Assembly: GCA_963377175.1 (NCBI GenBank) | Contig: CAUJNA010003500.1 | Span: 439,170-503,169 of the forward strand | From: Effrenium voratum | Taxonomy: Eukaryota; Sar; Dinophyceae; Suessiales; Symbiodiniaceae | Length of the DNA stretch: 64,000 nt | Direction of reading: 5' to 3' | In this document: in pieces, positions 19,069 through 30,151 of the stretch | Position numbering within the stretch: position 1 is the first letter of the stretch | Layout: each line of letters starts with the position of its first letter | The notes under the pieces: generated by a model | What the model was told of the DNA's origin: nothing | The model's database searches: none | The model's input: only the letters and a program-made list of their open reading frames with translations | Position numbers and translations under genes: made by a program

Positions 19069-19140
19069 GCACCACCCCCCCAACCGAAAATCCGTGGCGC
19101 CGCGCGACTGGGTCGCGCAGAGCGGCGTCGATGCGACTGA

Positions 19141-19256
19141 GGCGGGAACGACCTGCCTCAGCTGTTGGAGCTCTTGGACGAGGGCTTGGAGGAGGTGTTG
19201 CGCACCGAGGCGCGCGGAGCACCGGGCAGAGGGGAGCAGCGCGTGGGGGGTCCCCG
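19141..19256 (+). CDS. possible exon, strand uncertain
   Basis: After GACTGAG| the plus strand reads GNDLPQLLELLDEGLEEVLR, then TEARGAPGRGEQRV, an amphipathic acidic helix pattern with G/C third positions, ending near a GGGG|GTCC donor. The minus strand is also open with a coding-like reading (LLQALVQELQQLRQVVP). I prefer plus because of the acceptor and donor. Confidence 0.3.
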
Positions 19257-20602
19257 GTGGGTGTTGTTTTTCGGGTCCCCCCGGTTTTGTCAAACCCCCC
19301 CCCAAAAAAAAAGAACGAGTTTCCGCCCAAAAAATGGAGGTGTCTCACTCTCATGGATTTGGAGAGTCCAAGTGTGGGGTGTATTTTCAAAGATTAGGTA
19401 TCCCTGTGCTTGATTTCTTCTGTTGGTACTCCTTTGAAGCGAGTCTCAACTGTGGGACAGTCCTAAGTGCAGTTGTTTGAGGGTGTCAAATTGTGTAGCT
19501 GGGTGGGGTGAAGGGGAGAGGGGGTGCAAAATAAATTATCTTTTGCTCAAGCAATATTTCATATTTTTCAGGTCTGCTACGTTTGCATGTGGTGCCGCTT
19601 GTTTTGTTTCTTCTCGATGCTGATGAGGTCCCAACGGATCCGCACTGCGATCAGTGGAGTTGCTTTCCACTTTCAGATGCCAGCTACCGGCTTGGTATTC
19701 CCTTATTAATTATGAAAATAATTCTTCACTACTGGACATATGTTTAGTTTCTCCTGGGGCCTTAACCAAATGGAAGACACCCCTGTTTTCTGGTCGTTGC
19801 CACACAGGCCAAGTCAGGACGGGGGAACAACCCCGAGAGCAGGTGCGATTCGCTGTCCAATCATCGTGAAGCCACTTTGTAAAAGGCCAACTGGTGTCTT
19901 CTTCTGCTCCAGACTCAGGGAATACTCCGCAGGAAAAGGGAGGGGAATTCCGACCATTCATCCACAGCCGGAGCAAATCTCCAGTACGAGGCCTGGCACA
20001 GAAACCATCGCCTCCGAATCCAAACAGGCCCATCCTTTTCCATGCCCAGTGAGTCGATTTCTCGGGGCCGAAGTCTCCCATTTGCGACGGATTCCTTGAA
20101 CCCTAGAAGAGCGTTTTCTCGGCATTCTCGGTTCCTGACACTGTGTGGACCCCCATTTGGATGTTGGATTTTTGGATTTGCGAGCGTGTGCCTGGGATGT
20201 GTGGCTTGCCTCTTGAGCGGCAACTTGCTCCTTTTGCAGGGCACCCCAAATTTTCGGCCTTGCCCGTCGAGGTTTTGCTGGCTTCGGTGCTTGCCCCAGG
20301 GGCACGAGTCGAGCATTTGGAGTATCTAAGTAGAAGTACAGGGGAGAACCTGAAACTTCCCCTTGAATCAGGTTACCCCCCAATGGATGGCTTGGATTCG
20401 TGGTTTGGGTAGTTGAACCCGTGAATATCGCCGAGGGTAAATGGGACGCAGAGGCGTCAAGAACCTGTTCCAGGCCTTGAAAAACATGGGAAACTGGCGG
20501 AGCTGTTTCTTGTGCCATGTGGCTGAAGCCTTTGGCCTAGAAACATTGGCCCCTGCGAAGCTCCCACACCGGTTCCGACCTGACGAAATACTCCAGACCA
20601 GT
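19257..20602. other. no gene seen
   Basis: A family G repeat lies near 19700-19790 (TTCACTACTGGACATATGTT). Minus-strand frames of 120-190 codons exist but show no domain or codon signature. Confidence 0.35.
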
Positions 20603-20732
20603 CCCCCCTACTCCAAATACCCTCGTTTTTCAGGGTATCATGTCGACCCTCTGGTGAAAAAAGTGTGGTGTTTTCCGTGGAAACCAGGTTTTCCCGAATA
20701 CCCTGAAAAAGGTGAGTATTTTGAGTAGGGGG
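20603..20732 (-). repeat. family M inverted-end element, copy 1
   Basis: CTCCAAATACCC at one end and GTGAGTATTTTGAGTA at the other; contains GGGTATCATGTCGACCCTCT. Reverse complement of the copy at 49183-49301. Confidence 0.65.
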
Positions 20733-20847
20733 CCCTGTGTAGATTTTCATGAATACCCTTGAGGCTTTAACATGGTTTCCTTGCCACCCCGCCAGGCATT
20801 GCACCAAGCAACTCTGAACGATTATGTATTCGTACATATTACCCCCT

Positions 20848-20934
20848 CTCCCACTAACATGGCACCCCACAGGGGGTGTCTCCACAGGAAACTGATCTTC
20901 CAGATACTCTCCTACAGGTGCCATGTTGGTGATA
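20848..20934. repeat. short inverted-end repeat
   Basis: ACTAACATGGCACC at 20851 and GGTGCCATGTTGGT near 20918, inverted to each other with one mismatch, about 55 bases apart. Possible small mobile element. Confidence 0.5.
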
Positions 20935-21278
20935 GAAAGGGTAATGACCTTTGGGATTAGTTCAAGAAGCTGACAAGCAAGAAAGACCTTGGAAATTGAG
21001 TGGACTTCGACTCTGATTTGTCCACATCTGCAGCCTGTTGGGAAGCCATAAAAAAAACATCCGCAAGAATCGCCGGCATTTGCCTGGGAGTCTTGCGATC
21101 TCCCGGTGTTGTTTTGTTTGTTTTGTTTCCGAAACCTGCGCGCGCGAGAGAGAGAGAGGCGCCCTGATTTTCCTCCGAGGCTTGCCCGTCGGAGTTTCCA
21201 GGGTGGTTTTGGGGGATGTTTTTCCGGGGCCATGATTTTGACCGTTTCAAAGGGTTACCAAAGTCAGAAACCGGGTTG

Positions 21279-21608
21279 CCTGGAGGACCCTTTGATACAC
21301 AAAGAAGTGCTCCGGACAGTTTTTGGCATTCAAGCGGTTTTTTTCTGCTCAAATCCAATTCGAGCACTTTTTGAGGTTGCCTAGCTGCTTTGGTGAGGTG
21401 CTCGAGAGAAAACGAACCTGCAACTCGAGCGCAATTTCCCGCTACTCGGGCGCAATTTTCCGCAAATCGAGCGCAATTCCAAAAAGTGTGCAAAGCCAAA
21501 GCTGCCCCGCAATCCGTGTGTTTGCACGTGCTTGCATTTACCATTACTCGCGCACTTATTTGCCACGAAAGCTCAAGCAAACATTTGTGTATCAATGGGT
21601 CCTGCAGG
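21279..21608 (+). mobile_element. family N element, copy 2
   Basis: Begins CCTGGAGGACCCTTTGATAC and ends GTATCAATGGGTCCTGCAGG, inverted repeats with few mismatches. Flanked by TG on both sides. The interior shares the CGAGCGCAA/GGGCGCAA phrases and GTGCTC with copy 1. Confidence 0.75.
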
Positions 21609-22067
21609 TGGTTTCCATTTAACCCAAATCATGAGGCCTGTGTTTTTGGTTTGCTTTTTTCCGATGAAACCAACGGAGTTCACCTGGGCTGCAAACCCGG
21701 CCTTGGCTTGAGGAAAGACCCCCTGGCTATCAGCAGATCTATCCATTCTTCGCCTGCCGCTGCCTGAGACGCCCTGGAACTTTGGGTTCCCCCGCCGTTG
21801 GCTTTTCGTCGTTGGGTACATGCTTGAGCATTGCCGTGGGGAGACACGCAAAAAAGCTCCCGTGATCCATATGAAAAGTTTGTACATGCCGGAAATCCAA
21901 AAGGGAGAATTGGTTTCAGCTTTTTATGGGCATGAGGCAAACTGACGCCTGGCACTCAGTTCACCCCACTGCACACCAGTGGCTGAGCTGGGCAGACAAC
22001 TGCAGGCTGAGTGGCTCAGTGGTTACCAGGCTGAGTCCCATTTGGGCGGACATCGTATGAAACAGCC
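21609..22067. other. no gene seen
   Basis: Starts with a family B-like fragment (GGTTTCCATTTAACCC). Nothing coding-like until the ATG at 22068. Confidence 0.35.
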
Positions 22068-22437
22068 ATGCCGTGGATGGACAAATATTCCGCAGCAGAG
22101 GTGGTGGATGAAACCCGGGAGCGGAATCATATCCTAGCCACTGATGCAGGGTTTTGTCCATCAGTGGCATTCAAACAACTATCAGAGCTAGTGGGTGCCC
22201 CATGGTACAGGTACCTAGGTCCCCCAGTAGTGCCCCTTCACCAACCTTTTTGGGGGGAGGGTTCCCCTACTAAAATAGACTACAGGAAAAGAAAAAAACA
22301 GGTACCAACTTGTTCTAACCTCTCCACTGGAGGACCTAGGTGCAGTGTACCAATCATTTTGTCCACACGAAAAGTATCTGACGGCCGGCGTTCGCTTTGG
22401 CTTTCGAGGCTTTGCGGCCGTCGCAAAGTGCCGCAAG
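22068..22437 (+). CDS. unknown protein split by element A copy 5 (2 inferred exons)
   Basis: Exon 1 22068-22218 starts MPWMDKYSAAEVVDETRERN and ends SELVGAPWYRYL plus one base. Removing the element at 22219-22339 (121 bases) gives GAVYQSFCPHEKYLTAGVRF, then GFRGFAAVAKCRK, in the same frame. A donor CGCAAG|GTGGGG at 22437 closes exon 2. Retaining the element also leaves an open frame, but its downstream part becomes Ser/Arg-rich (STRKVSDGRRSLWLSRLCGR), typical of a wrong frame. No family recognised. Whether the ATG is the true start is uncertain. Confidence 0.45.
22219..22339 (+). mobile_element. family A introner-like element, copy 5, acting as intron
   Basis: CCTAG|GTCCCCCAGTAG ... TTCTAACCTCTCCACTGG ... 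GGACCTAG|GTGC. The most complete copy: left and right 16 bases are inverted repeats with one mismatch. The exons join in frame. Confidence 0.8.
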
Positions 22438-22465
22438 GTGGGGGGGAAGTGGACCAATCATTTGG

Positions 22466-22595
22466 CTGTGGTTGTCAAAACCGTTTTGGGATCCCGTTTT
22501 GGGGGATTGGTGAATTCACCACCCATTTTAGAACCTATTTTAGTGGTTGGATTGGGACGTTCATTGGGGGTACGGGCTTTTGACCCGTGGCTCAT
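22466..22595 (-). mobile_element. family C element, copy 2
   Basis: Minus orientation, from GTTGTCAAAACC to TTTTGACCCGTGGC; carries the reverse of CACCACCCATTTTAG. Ends diverged. Confidence 0.6.
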
Positions 22596-24600
22596 GTTGG
22601 TTTGGCCCTTGACGGTGTCGAGAAGGAAGAATTCATGTGACTGGAGGGTGTTTGGCGACACCCACGATTCCCTTTGCCCTTAAGGATTTCAAAAACCCAA
22701 AACAACAAACATCCAAAGGGTGGCGACCCCCCGAGCGCAAAAATATCAAATGCCAAGAAAGCCACAGCCCACTCATGGCCCTGGATCCGCTTCGCGAAAG
22801 TTTCGCCAGGCCTTGCTCTTCACTGATAACCCGAAGGCCGAGAGATGGGTGTGCCCCCCCAAAAAACATCGGGCAATTTCTTGCCCTCAAAGGACCAAGT
22901 AGAGGACCAATTTTTGCGGCATGATGGGTGCACAGCGGCTTCTTCGGCGGGACATGTTCGGGCCACCTTGGGAAGCTCACTGAAATTCAGAGCCAACTGC
23001 GGTACTTATCTGATGAGGCCCCAGAAAGGGAGTCCGCAAAGGGGGATGTCTCTTGTTTTTTTTGTTTGGAGTTCAATGTGAAGTTCCGGGAGTGCCTCGG
23101 TTGCCGCACCCAGATGTGTTGAAGCGGTCAGAAATGCGACAGCGAAGGACCATCGAAACTCGTGTTTATGGGGCTCAGTCATTCCAACTCATGCCTATCG
23201 AACCAGCAAGAAGGGCAAAACCTGGCAGTTCCTCAGCCATCCGACGCCGGTGACCAGTTTTTGGTGGTAAATTGGTGCCTCTGATTTGCTTCAAGCGGTG
23301 GATTCAACCATCCCCATGATTTGCTCTGATTTGTTTCAAGAGTCCGGTGATCAGTGGTTGGTGGGAAATTGGTCCCTCTTTTTTTCTGGGGTAGACTTAG
23401 GATACGTTTTACATGTTACCAGAGGCTCAAAGTAAAGCAAACACTAAATTATACATTCTATGGGTCTAACTTTAATCGTGTTTTTTCTCGTGTTGTTGGT
23501 GGGAAACTGGCCCCGGTGGGTGGGAAATTGGTCCCCCTGTGTAAAGAAAAACTGGGGGGGGAATTGGTCCCTTTGTTTTTTTTTTTTCCCTGATGAGACG
23601 TGAGACTCTCATGGCTCAGCGATCACCCGAAGCTTTGGTGTTTTTACGGTCTTCAGGGACGGCTCGGTGGGCAAATTTTCTGTGGGCCTGTGGATCCACT
23701 GTCCGGAAAGAAACTTTGTGTTCCCTCTTTCTTGAGTGTACCCTGTTCGGGGTTGTTTTTGTTCGAGAACTTTTTGCCAACTATAATGGGTTTTCACTTT
23801 TAGCAGGAGAGAACAAAGCAACCGAGGAAATGCATCCAGGAGACCCCCTTCAAACTAGAGGAACATGGCGAGGAGTTACCCAAGATTGTGCGAAACACCT
23901 GGGTTCTGCTGTCACTCCAACCACTCGAGGACTGTAGCACCAACGCTCGACGGTTGGAATCCTTCTGGTTTCCCTTTGAAGCCTATGGGTTTTCAGTTGC
24001 GGATCGGGGCTTTGGTTCTCAATTGAGCTCAAGTGCCGATCAAAGGGGATGATGTGCAAACCTGGGTGGTCGCTTTGCTCCGTTTGACAAGGAAGGCAAC
24101 AGGAAATCCAATCGAAGGGAGGCAGGCCGTGGTTTGTCAGCTTCCTTTTTTCCGCCGTTTCTCTCAAACCATGAAAGTGTACCCCCAATGATGGAAAGCA
24201 CCAGAGGGAGCCCCTCGCCATTTCAGTGCAATGCACCATGGATTGGTGAGCGTTTGACCAGATACCGGCGCAACGTGCAAAAGGAACTCTTAACATGTAT
24301 CAACTAAGGCAATCCCCTTGTGAGAAAGGAAGGTCATGCGAATCAACAACCTCACGACCTCACCCGTTATTTGTTTACTTGGTTAAGTTTTTTTGTTTTC
24401 CCCGTTGGTTTTAAATTTTAAAGGGAATCTATCACTACTGGACATATATTTTTCCAGGGGACTGAAGCAAATGAAGGGATTCGAGAGCTCTTTTCTTGGC
24501 TGGTCAAGTTGTTGCAGTTCATAGACGTCTAGATGCGTTGCTCCTTTTGTCAGTCATGAAGACAGGAACATCTGAGTTGTCCTAGAATTTAATATGGAAT
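22596..24600. other. no gene seen
   Basis: The phrase GGTGGGAAATTGGTCC recurs five or six times between 23265 and 23570, a loose local repeat. A family G repeat lies at about 24378-24482. The stretch 24300-24480 resembles 28305-28475. Confidence 0.35.
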
Positions 24601-24722
24601 CTGGGTCAAAACCAATGGATCCCATTTTGGGGTAGGTGAATTCAACACCCATTTTAGGCTTTATTTTAGCGGGAATTGGGATGTTCACCGGGGGTACGAT
24701 TTGAATTTTTGACCCATGGCCA
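24601..24722 (-). mobile_element. family C element, copy 3
   Basis: Minus orientation (CTGGGTCAAAACC ... TTTTTGACCCATGGCC). Followed by CACATGGAATCTGAC and GATGGCCCAGTTGCCCG, which also follow copy 4 at 29807, so a larger unit was duplicated. Confidence 0.65.
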
Positions 24723-24996
24723 CATGGAATCTGACTTGGGTCCTGTAGATGGAGAATCTCCACCAGTTGAAGTGAACTTCGTGAAGCCACCAGATGGCCC
24801 AGTTGCCCGATGGATTCCGCCAATTTTTTGTTTCCAACTTTTTTCTTGGGAAGAGTTCCCCTTTTCAACTCAACTCGCCCAAACTTGCCCAGTGAATTCC
24901 GCCATGTTTGTTGTTTCCAACTTTTTTCTTGGGAAGAGTTCCCCTTTCAACTCACCCAAACAAGGATGCCCGTTTTATTCAACTCAATCAAACAAG

Positions 24997-25111
24997 GTCC
25001 AGTAGTGCCCTTTTATCCCCTTTTTGGGGGGAGGGTTCCCCTACTAAACTAGACTACAGGAAGAAGAAAAACGTGTACCAACTTCTAACCTCTCAAGTCT
25101 GGAGGACCTAG
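24997..25111 (+). mobile_element. family A introner-like element, copy 6
   Basis: Left end ACAAG|GTCCAGTAG, right end CTGGAGGACCTAG. TTCTAACCTCTCAAG keeps the branch-like motif. Confidence 0.7.
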
Positions 25112-25146
25112 CCAACCAAATTCGGATGCTCCCCGTCTTTTTCCCC

Positions 25147-25245
25147 ATGGCCACCAGCGCTTCGCTCCAGGGCGCTGCCGGGCCTCCGGCCGTGGATGCA
25201 GAGAAGCTGCCACTGAGAGTCCGGGCGCCCGGACATAGCTCGTGA
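25147..25245 (+). CDS. possible first exon, unassigned
   Basis: TTCCCCATGGCC start, then MATSASLQGAAGPPAVDAEK and LPLRV with G/C third positions; TGA at 25243-25245. A possible donor CTGAGA|GTCCGG lies before the stop. No domain recognised. Confidence 0.3.
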   Translation: MATSASLQGAAGPPAVDAEKLPLRVRAPGHSS

Positions 25246-25276
25246 ATTACCTCAGCTCTTCAAAGCGCATCCCTTC

Positions 25277-25472
25277 TCCAGGTTTCAGGGGTCCTTCTTT
25301 CCGGCGAGCCGCGAAAGCCGAGGAAGTTCATTTGGAAAGGTGAAACTCTGGTTCTTGTCTCAGTTCTTCAAAGCGAATCGACCTGATCTGACCTTTTTGG
25401 TTGTCCCTTTTTGGCCTATTTTTAGTAGTCCCAAAAGGTGAACCGTTCATTTGCAGGTCCTTTGGGCAAGTG
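25277..25472 (+). repeat. family J dispersed repeat, copy 1
   Basis: Shares GTTCTTGTCTCAGTTCTTC, AAAGCGAATCGACC and TTCATTTGCAGGTCC with 33061-33268; a third, partial copy lies near 43497-43597. Confidence 0.6.
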
Positions 25473-27839
25473 AGGAACGAGCTCACACAACCGAATTCAC
25501 CCCGAATTTTGCTGGATGTGGGGAATGGCCCCCCAACCACCTTATTTTAGGCTGGTGAATTATTATAATTCACCCAGAATGGCCGTTTGCCCATGGTTGC
25601 AGCTTGCTTCGATCTTCATTTAGCACCATCATTTTGAGCAAAAGGACACCTAGGGCTTCGGATTGTTCCACACATCTTTGGCGGAAATCCAACCGCCTTT
25701 CTGGTTTGCTTGCAGAAGCAACTCGTTTTTTTTGTTTCAAGGTTCGGAATGGTGGTGTCCTTTTTGTGTGGGTGAAGCTGTCTAAAGTAGACGACCTTAT
25801 GCTTGCTCACTTGAGGCTTGCAGTGGTTCCTCCTGTCATAGGGGATTCGCTGCAGCAACACAGGAGCCATATTATTCTTGGTTGCTTTGCCCCGTCGACC
25901 GCCTTGTTTTTTATATCGTTGGGGTTTGCCAATTTGATGGGGTCCTGCTTCTACACGAGCCCCCCGTTGCTTGCAATCAGAAAAATAAAGAAGTGTCTCT
26001 TTTGGCGAAGACAATGTCGAGGCAAAACCAGTTGAGTGAAGACGAAGAGGCTTGGATGTTGCAGATTGTGCTTGCTCGGTTGTTCGTGCTGGCTCACCTA
26101 TCAGAGATTGTTTCATCCAGATTTGGTTGGTTCTTCAGTGGCTGACATGGCAATGGACTTGTAGTTCCAAGGGCGTGCAGCAAGTTGCATATAGTGGCAT
26201 GCTTTGTCACTTGGATGTCAAATCTTCGGGCCCCAAATGCCGGGCATCTCGTTTATGCCGAGGATCTCGTTTGAAAGGAGCTTGCATTGTAAGGTGTTCC
26301 ACATATGGCCATGAATTTGAATGGGAACCACCACACAAAGCGGTTGGTGGACATGATTCCACAGCTAAATCATGTCCACCAAAGGGTGCCCCATGAAAAT
26401 TCAGCACCCATATGTGCCACAATCAAGTATTTTGTTATACATATATATATATATATGTATATAGAGGACATCTTTCCAAGCATTGCATATTTTTCCGCAC
26501 GAGTGTTTCAGCTGAAAGCAACACGCCATCACCGTTATTTTGGGTGTTTGATGATAGAACCCCAGCAGATGGAGATATCGTTTACGTCTCAGTGTCCCTT
26601 GCCAGCCATCGGCAACCAGGTTCCATGACCCATGGCCACTGAAAAAAGTTTCACGAAAGCTCTGCCAATCTGGCCAAGTGGTTGGGGCAAAAGCTGAAGG
26701 TCAAGCGGTGTCACAGATTGACCCATGTTGAAAGGAAGCTGAGGTACAAGCCCTATTAAGAGGTGTTTGCTTATTGATAAAAGAAAAGTGTGCTCATTGA
26801 AAAAAAAATGCGGCCTGTTGACAATGCATATTGTTTTGTATCAGACACCCGGATCCCCCTCCGGCGAGTTCTAAAGCAATACTGGCTGACTCGCCAAATC
26901 CGACCCTAGTCTTATTGGGGAAAACTCCAGGACCAAAGCTTCCTGTAACCCCAAACCAGAATTGACCAGGGCTCCTTAAAAGATACTTGCCTCTTAAAAA
27001 CACAACTTTTCAACTTTTTGGGTGACATGGGCTATATGTCTGTAAAAGATTAACTTCCCCAGGGCTTGGAGTTTTAAGGGGTAAGGATACATTTTGCAAT
27101 CAGTTGAAACATGGTGCTTTTTCAACCCCAAAATAATGGGACGCCACCATTGACAAGTTGCAATGTCCAGGTGTATAATGTAAGGATCCCTGTCAAGACC
27201 AAGGTCCTTCCTTCCCTGTCAAAGTTTGTACTACAACCAATGGACGAAGTAACGATTGCGAATCTTTGCAGAGCCAAATAAAGCAACGAGTTGTCCCCTT
27301 TGAACTTTGAAACCCACCCAAAAAGTACCAACCCCAAAAACAGACAGAAGGTAAGCGCCCAAATAGCTTGAATAGGCGTGTGATGTACTTGAAAACCATA
27401 GCCCTGCAAGAATGCAATGGTTTAGGCCCTGTTCCTTGTGAACTAGGAAACCTTGCAACATCCCAAAGGGGAAACCCTGCAAAATCGCTGAAGGGATTGG
27501 AGAGAGCCTTCGGGGAAATCTTCTCTCTCCACGCTCAAGACAACCCCTTTTCGCCTAATAAATACCCCCTATGAATAAATATTCCCTGGAGGGCAAACGA
27601 TATTTATGAATAGGTCAGATGGGCGTTTTGCAGAAGCAAATGTACTCATCAGATGCGCGTTTTGCAGAAGCAAATGTACTCATCCCTACGGGGCGAAATG
27701 GCTTTTTGTTGGCATCTGGGGCGTAGTAGAAGCTTTGAACCCAAGAGGAAAAGCAACTTGTGCCATGTTTCTAGGGGCTGATTCCCCATTCTTGTCAGCC
27801 ATCGTTCTTTTCAAAACAGGATGCCATGTTGGGGGCTCC
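25473..27839. other. no gene seen
   Basis: An (AT)n run at about 26435-26465 and a family I repeat near 27095-27190. A 27-base phrase with GCGTTTTGCAGAAGCAAATG is duplicated at 27620-27680. Family F repeat near 27765-27822. Confidence 0.35.
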
Positions 27840-27960
27840 TCTGATTCCTCGAACAAAAATTGCGACGCAGCCCGCCGTGCCGTCCAAGCGGCCCAGACCG
27901 TCGACGCCTTAGAGCCCAGGTGGCCCTGGGCATGCAACGGCACCTGCAACGGCAGGCAGG
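27840..27960 (+). CDS. possible exon remnant
   Basis: GC-rich stretch. One frame reads CDAARRAVQAAQTVDALEP, another RRRLRAQVALGMQRHLQRQA over the second half. The change of best frame suggests a frameshifted remnant. No ATG and no domain. Confidence 0.2.
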
Positions 27961-27975
27961 GTTCACTTCTGTGGG

Positions 27976-28006
27976 CCTATTCTAACCTCTCTGCTGGAGG
28001 ACCTAG
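27976..28006 (+). mobile_element. family A 3'-end fragment
   Basis: Only TATTCTAACCTCTCTGC and TGGAGGACCTAG remain. A solo end left by deletion or partial copying. Confidence 0.6.
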
Positions 28007-28077
28007 GCTTTTAGACTTTTAGATTGGACGTTTCGGCGTAACGACTTTGGGATGAGAGGGACTTGTGACATATGAGT

Positions 28078-28176
28078 ATGGCTCAAAATGAAACGATCGG
28101 AGGGGCAAACCGCAGGTTTTGGTCCATGTTTCCACTTACCAGGGTTCCGTTTTGGTACCGGTTTTTGGAGCCACAG
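28078..28176 (+). mobile_element. family D introner-like element, copy 2
   Basis: TATGGCTCAAAAT at the left (GGTGTGGCTC lost), GGTTTTTGGAGCCACAG|CC at the right. Core GTTTCCACTTACCAGGGTTCC. Confidence 0.55.
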
Positions 28177-28214
28177 CCAAATGTATACGGATCTCTTCCA
28201 ATAGCTGCAATGAA

Positions 28215-28475
28215 GTGTTGTTTTGTTTGTTTTTCCTTGTTGGTTTTATAGGGAATTTATCACTACGGGAAAAATGTTTATTTTTCCATTTATTTGTGCT
28301 ATCAACTAAGGCAACTCCCTTGTGATCAAGGCAGGTCATGCGAATCAACAACCTCACGACCTCACCCATGAAACGTCCATTTGCTAAAATACGTTTTATA
28401 ATTTTCATTGTTGGTTTTAAAGGGAAACTATCACTACTGGAGAAAGTTTTCTTTTTCCAGGGGCTGAAGGGAATG
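28215..28475 (+). repeat. two family G repeats
   Basis: TTGGTTTTATAGGGAATTTA and TTGGTTTTAAAGGGAAACTA, each followed by TCACTAC..GG, with CAACCTCACGACCTCACC between them. The block 28305-28475 is a relative of 24300-24480. Confidence 0.55.
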
Positions 28476-29053
28476 GAAGATATGGCTCGCATTTTGTTTC
28501 GCACAAGGATATGAACCGCATATTTTTGTCAGAGTGTCCGTTTACCAGGGCAACCCTTTTTGGGGTTACCCTATTTTTGACCCATAGCCATATGTCATAT
28601 CTCTGTATGGGTGCGACAGACCGATGTTTTCTAGCTTGTGGCATGTGCCTCCAGCATGATTCATGTTTGCTGAAGGAGCGCGAATTTGGTAAATCTCCTC
28701 ATATCTAGTAGAAGTACGTGTTGAATGGATGTCTGTATGTGGAGGGAAGACATTGGAACAGCGGAACTTCAACAAACTAAGGAGGCTTCCTAAGGCTTGG
28801 CTCCCAGCTGCCCAGCGGCAGCCTTTTGCCGGCTGGTTTCCGGCTGGTTTCGAAACAGTTTTTTTTGTTTGAGGCGCCCCAGCGCTAGTGTTCCTTCCGC
28901 GCATGCGTATGTTTTTCTTCAAGAAGAATGCATGGACGATGCTTGCTGGATGTCCCGGAACGTTTCCCCTCGACATCGACCAAGGGGTATGGGATAGCAT
29001 TGGGCAAGGACTCCTGGGCTGGTTCTTTACAACCTGCTAGGTCCAACGGATTT
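28476..29053. other. no gene seen
   Basis: A partial family D right end lies at about 28511-28595 (TTTTTGACCCATAGCCATATG). The rest is unassigned. Confidence 0.35.
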
Positions 29054-29153
29054 GAGAGGTTAGAAGAAGGGTACCAACTGTTTGTCTGGATTGTCTATTT
29101 TAGGGGAACCCTCCCAGCCAAAAAAGGGGAGACAAGGGCACTGAGGGACCTAG
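29054..29153 (-). mobile_element. family A element in reverse orientation
   Basis: Reads GAGAGGTTAGAAG ... GGGTACCAAC ... GTCTATTTTAGGGGAACCCTC ... GAGGGACCTAG on the plus strand. Shows the family also sits opposite to its usual direction. The terminal CTACTGGAGG part is missing. Confidence 0.7.
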
Positions 29154-30151
29154 AGGGCTGCCTGAAACCAAGCATATGTCTCAAAACCCATTGGACCCTG
29201 CAAGGATGGCGCGTTGGCGCGTTCCTGAACTCTTCATGGATCATTTCGTGAGTCCCAGACTGATTCGCCGCTCTTGCGGACGATGAAACAAATTCGCCTT
29301 TGAGCTGTTCTATTCGAACTGCGAAAACCTCGGGCCTCCCTTTGTTTTGGGGGGTGGTTTTCCTGTTTGGTTTCCCTTTAAAGCCAGCGAGAAGGTAGCC
29401 TCAAAAAAAGAAAGACCTCTCGTGGCTCCCAGCGCATGTCATTCCCGGCTTTTTGTGGTCGGAACACCTCCCGTGCTCAGTAGGATGGACATGTGGGGCG
29501 TGTGTTTTGGGTACCTGGACCCTCAAACTGCCCATGAAAGGGGGATTCACACCATGTGTTAGGGGCAATAACCCATTTTAAAGTCGGAATTGTGAGGGTC
29601 CCGGTACCTATTTCTTGGGGTTGGAAATTAAAGGGACAACCACCGAAGAGCCTTCCATTTTGAGGTCCCGCAATGGGAAACCACAAGGACAACCACCAAA
29701 ATGTCCTGGTTTTGTGAGCCAAGTAGCAGCCGGCCATTTGTCCATTTGACCAGAAGCGAAGGCGAAGATATTTCGATCGCGCGCTGAACGTGCGGCTTTT
29801 GGTTTGAACTCAATAAGCTCCCATTTTGGGGTAGGTGAATTCATTACCCATTTTACCTATCTGAGTGGTTGGATTGAATCGACCGCTTTGGATTTTGACC
29901 CATGGCCACATGGAATCTGACGTTGGTCCTGTGGATGGACCATTTTTCCACCAGTTGGAATCACTTTAGTGGACTTCCTGAAGCCAGATGGCCCAGTTGC
30001 CCGGTGGATTCCGCCTTTTTTTTCACCCATCTGCTGCTGGCTGGCGGGATGTGCCAGATTCACTTCCTGTGGGGCAGCACCTGAATCTGGCGCTAGGCGG
30101 CAGAAGGAGCTCTGGCCTACAGTGCTGGCCTCAGTGTCTCAAGATGGCTAG
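29154..30151. other. no clear gene
   Basis: Family C copy 4 lies at 29807-29907 (minus). A frame just before 30151 (GARRQKELWPTVLASVSQDG) is coding-like but ends in TAG exactly at the next element's left border. Confidence 0.3.
29807..29907 (-). mobile_element. family C element, copy 4
   Basis: Degenerate left side; right side GATTTTGACCCATGGCC, then the same CACATGGAATCTGAC flank as copy 3. Confidence 0.55.

Noticed and set aside
20457..21233. 258-codon minus-strand ORF
   Set aside because: It crosses a family M element and another short inverted repeat and shows no domain; openness appears accidental.
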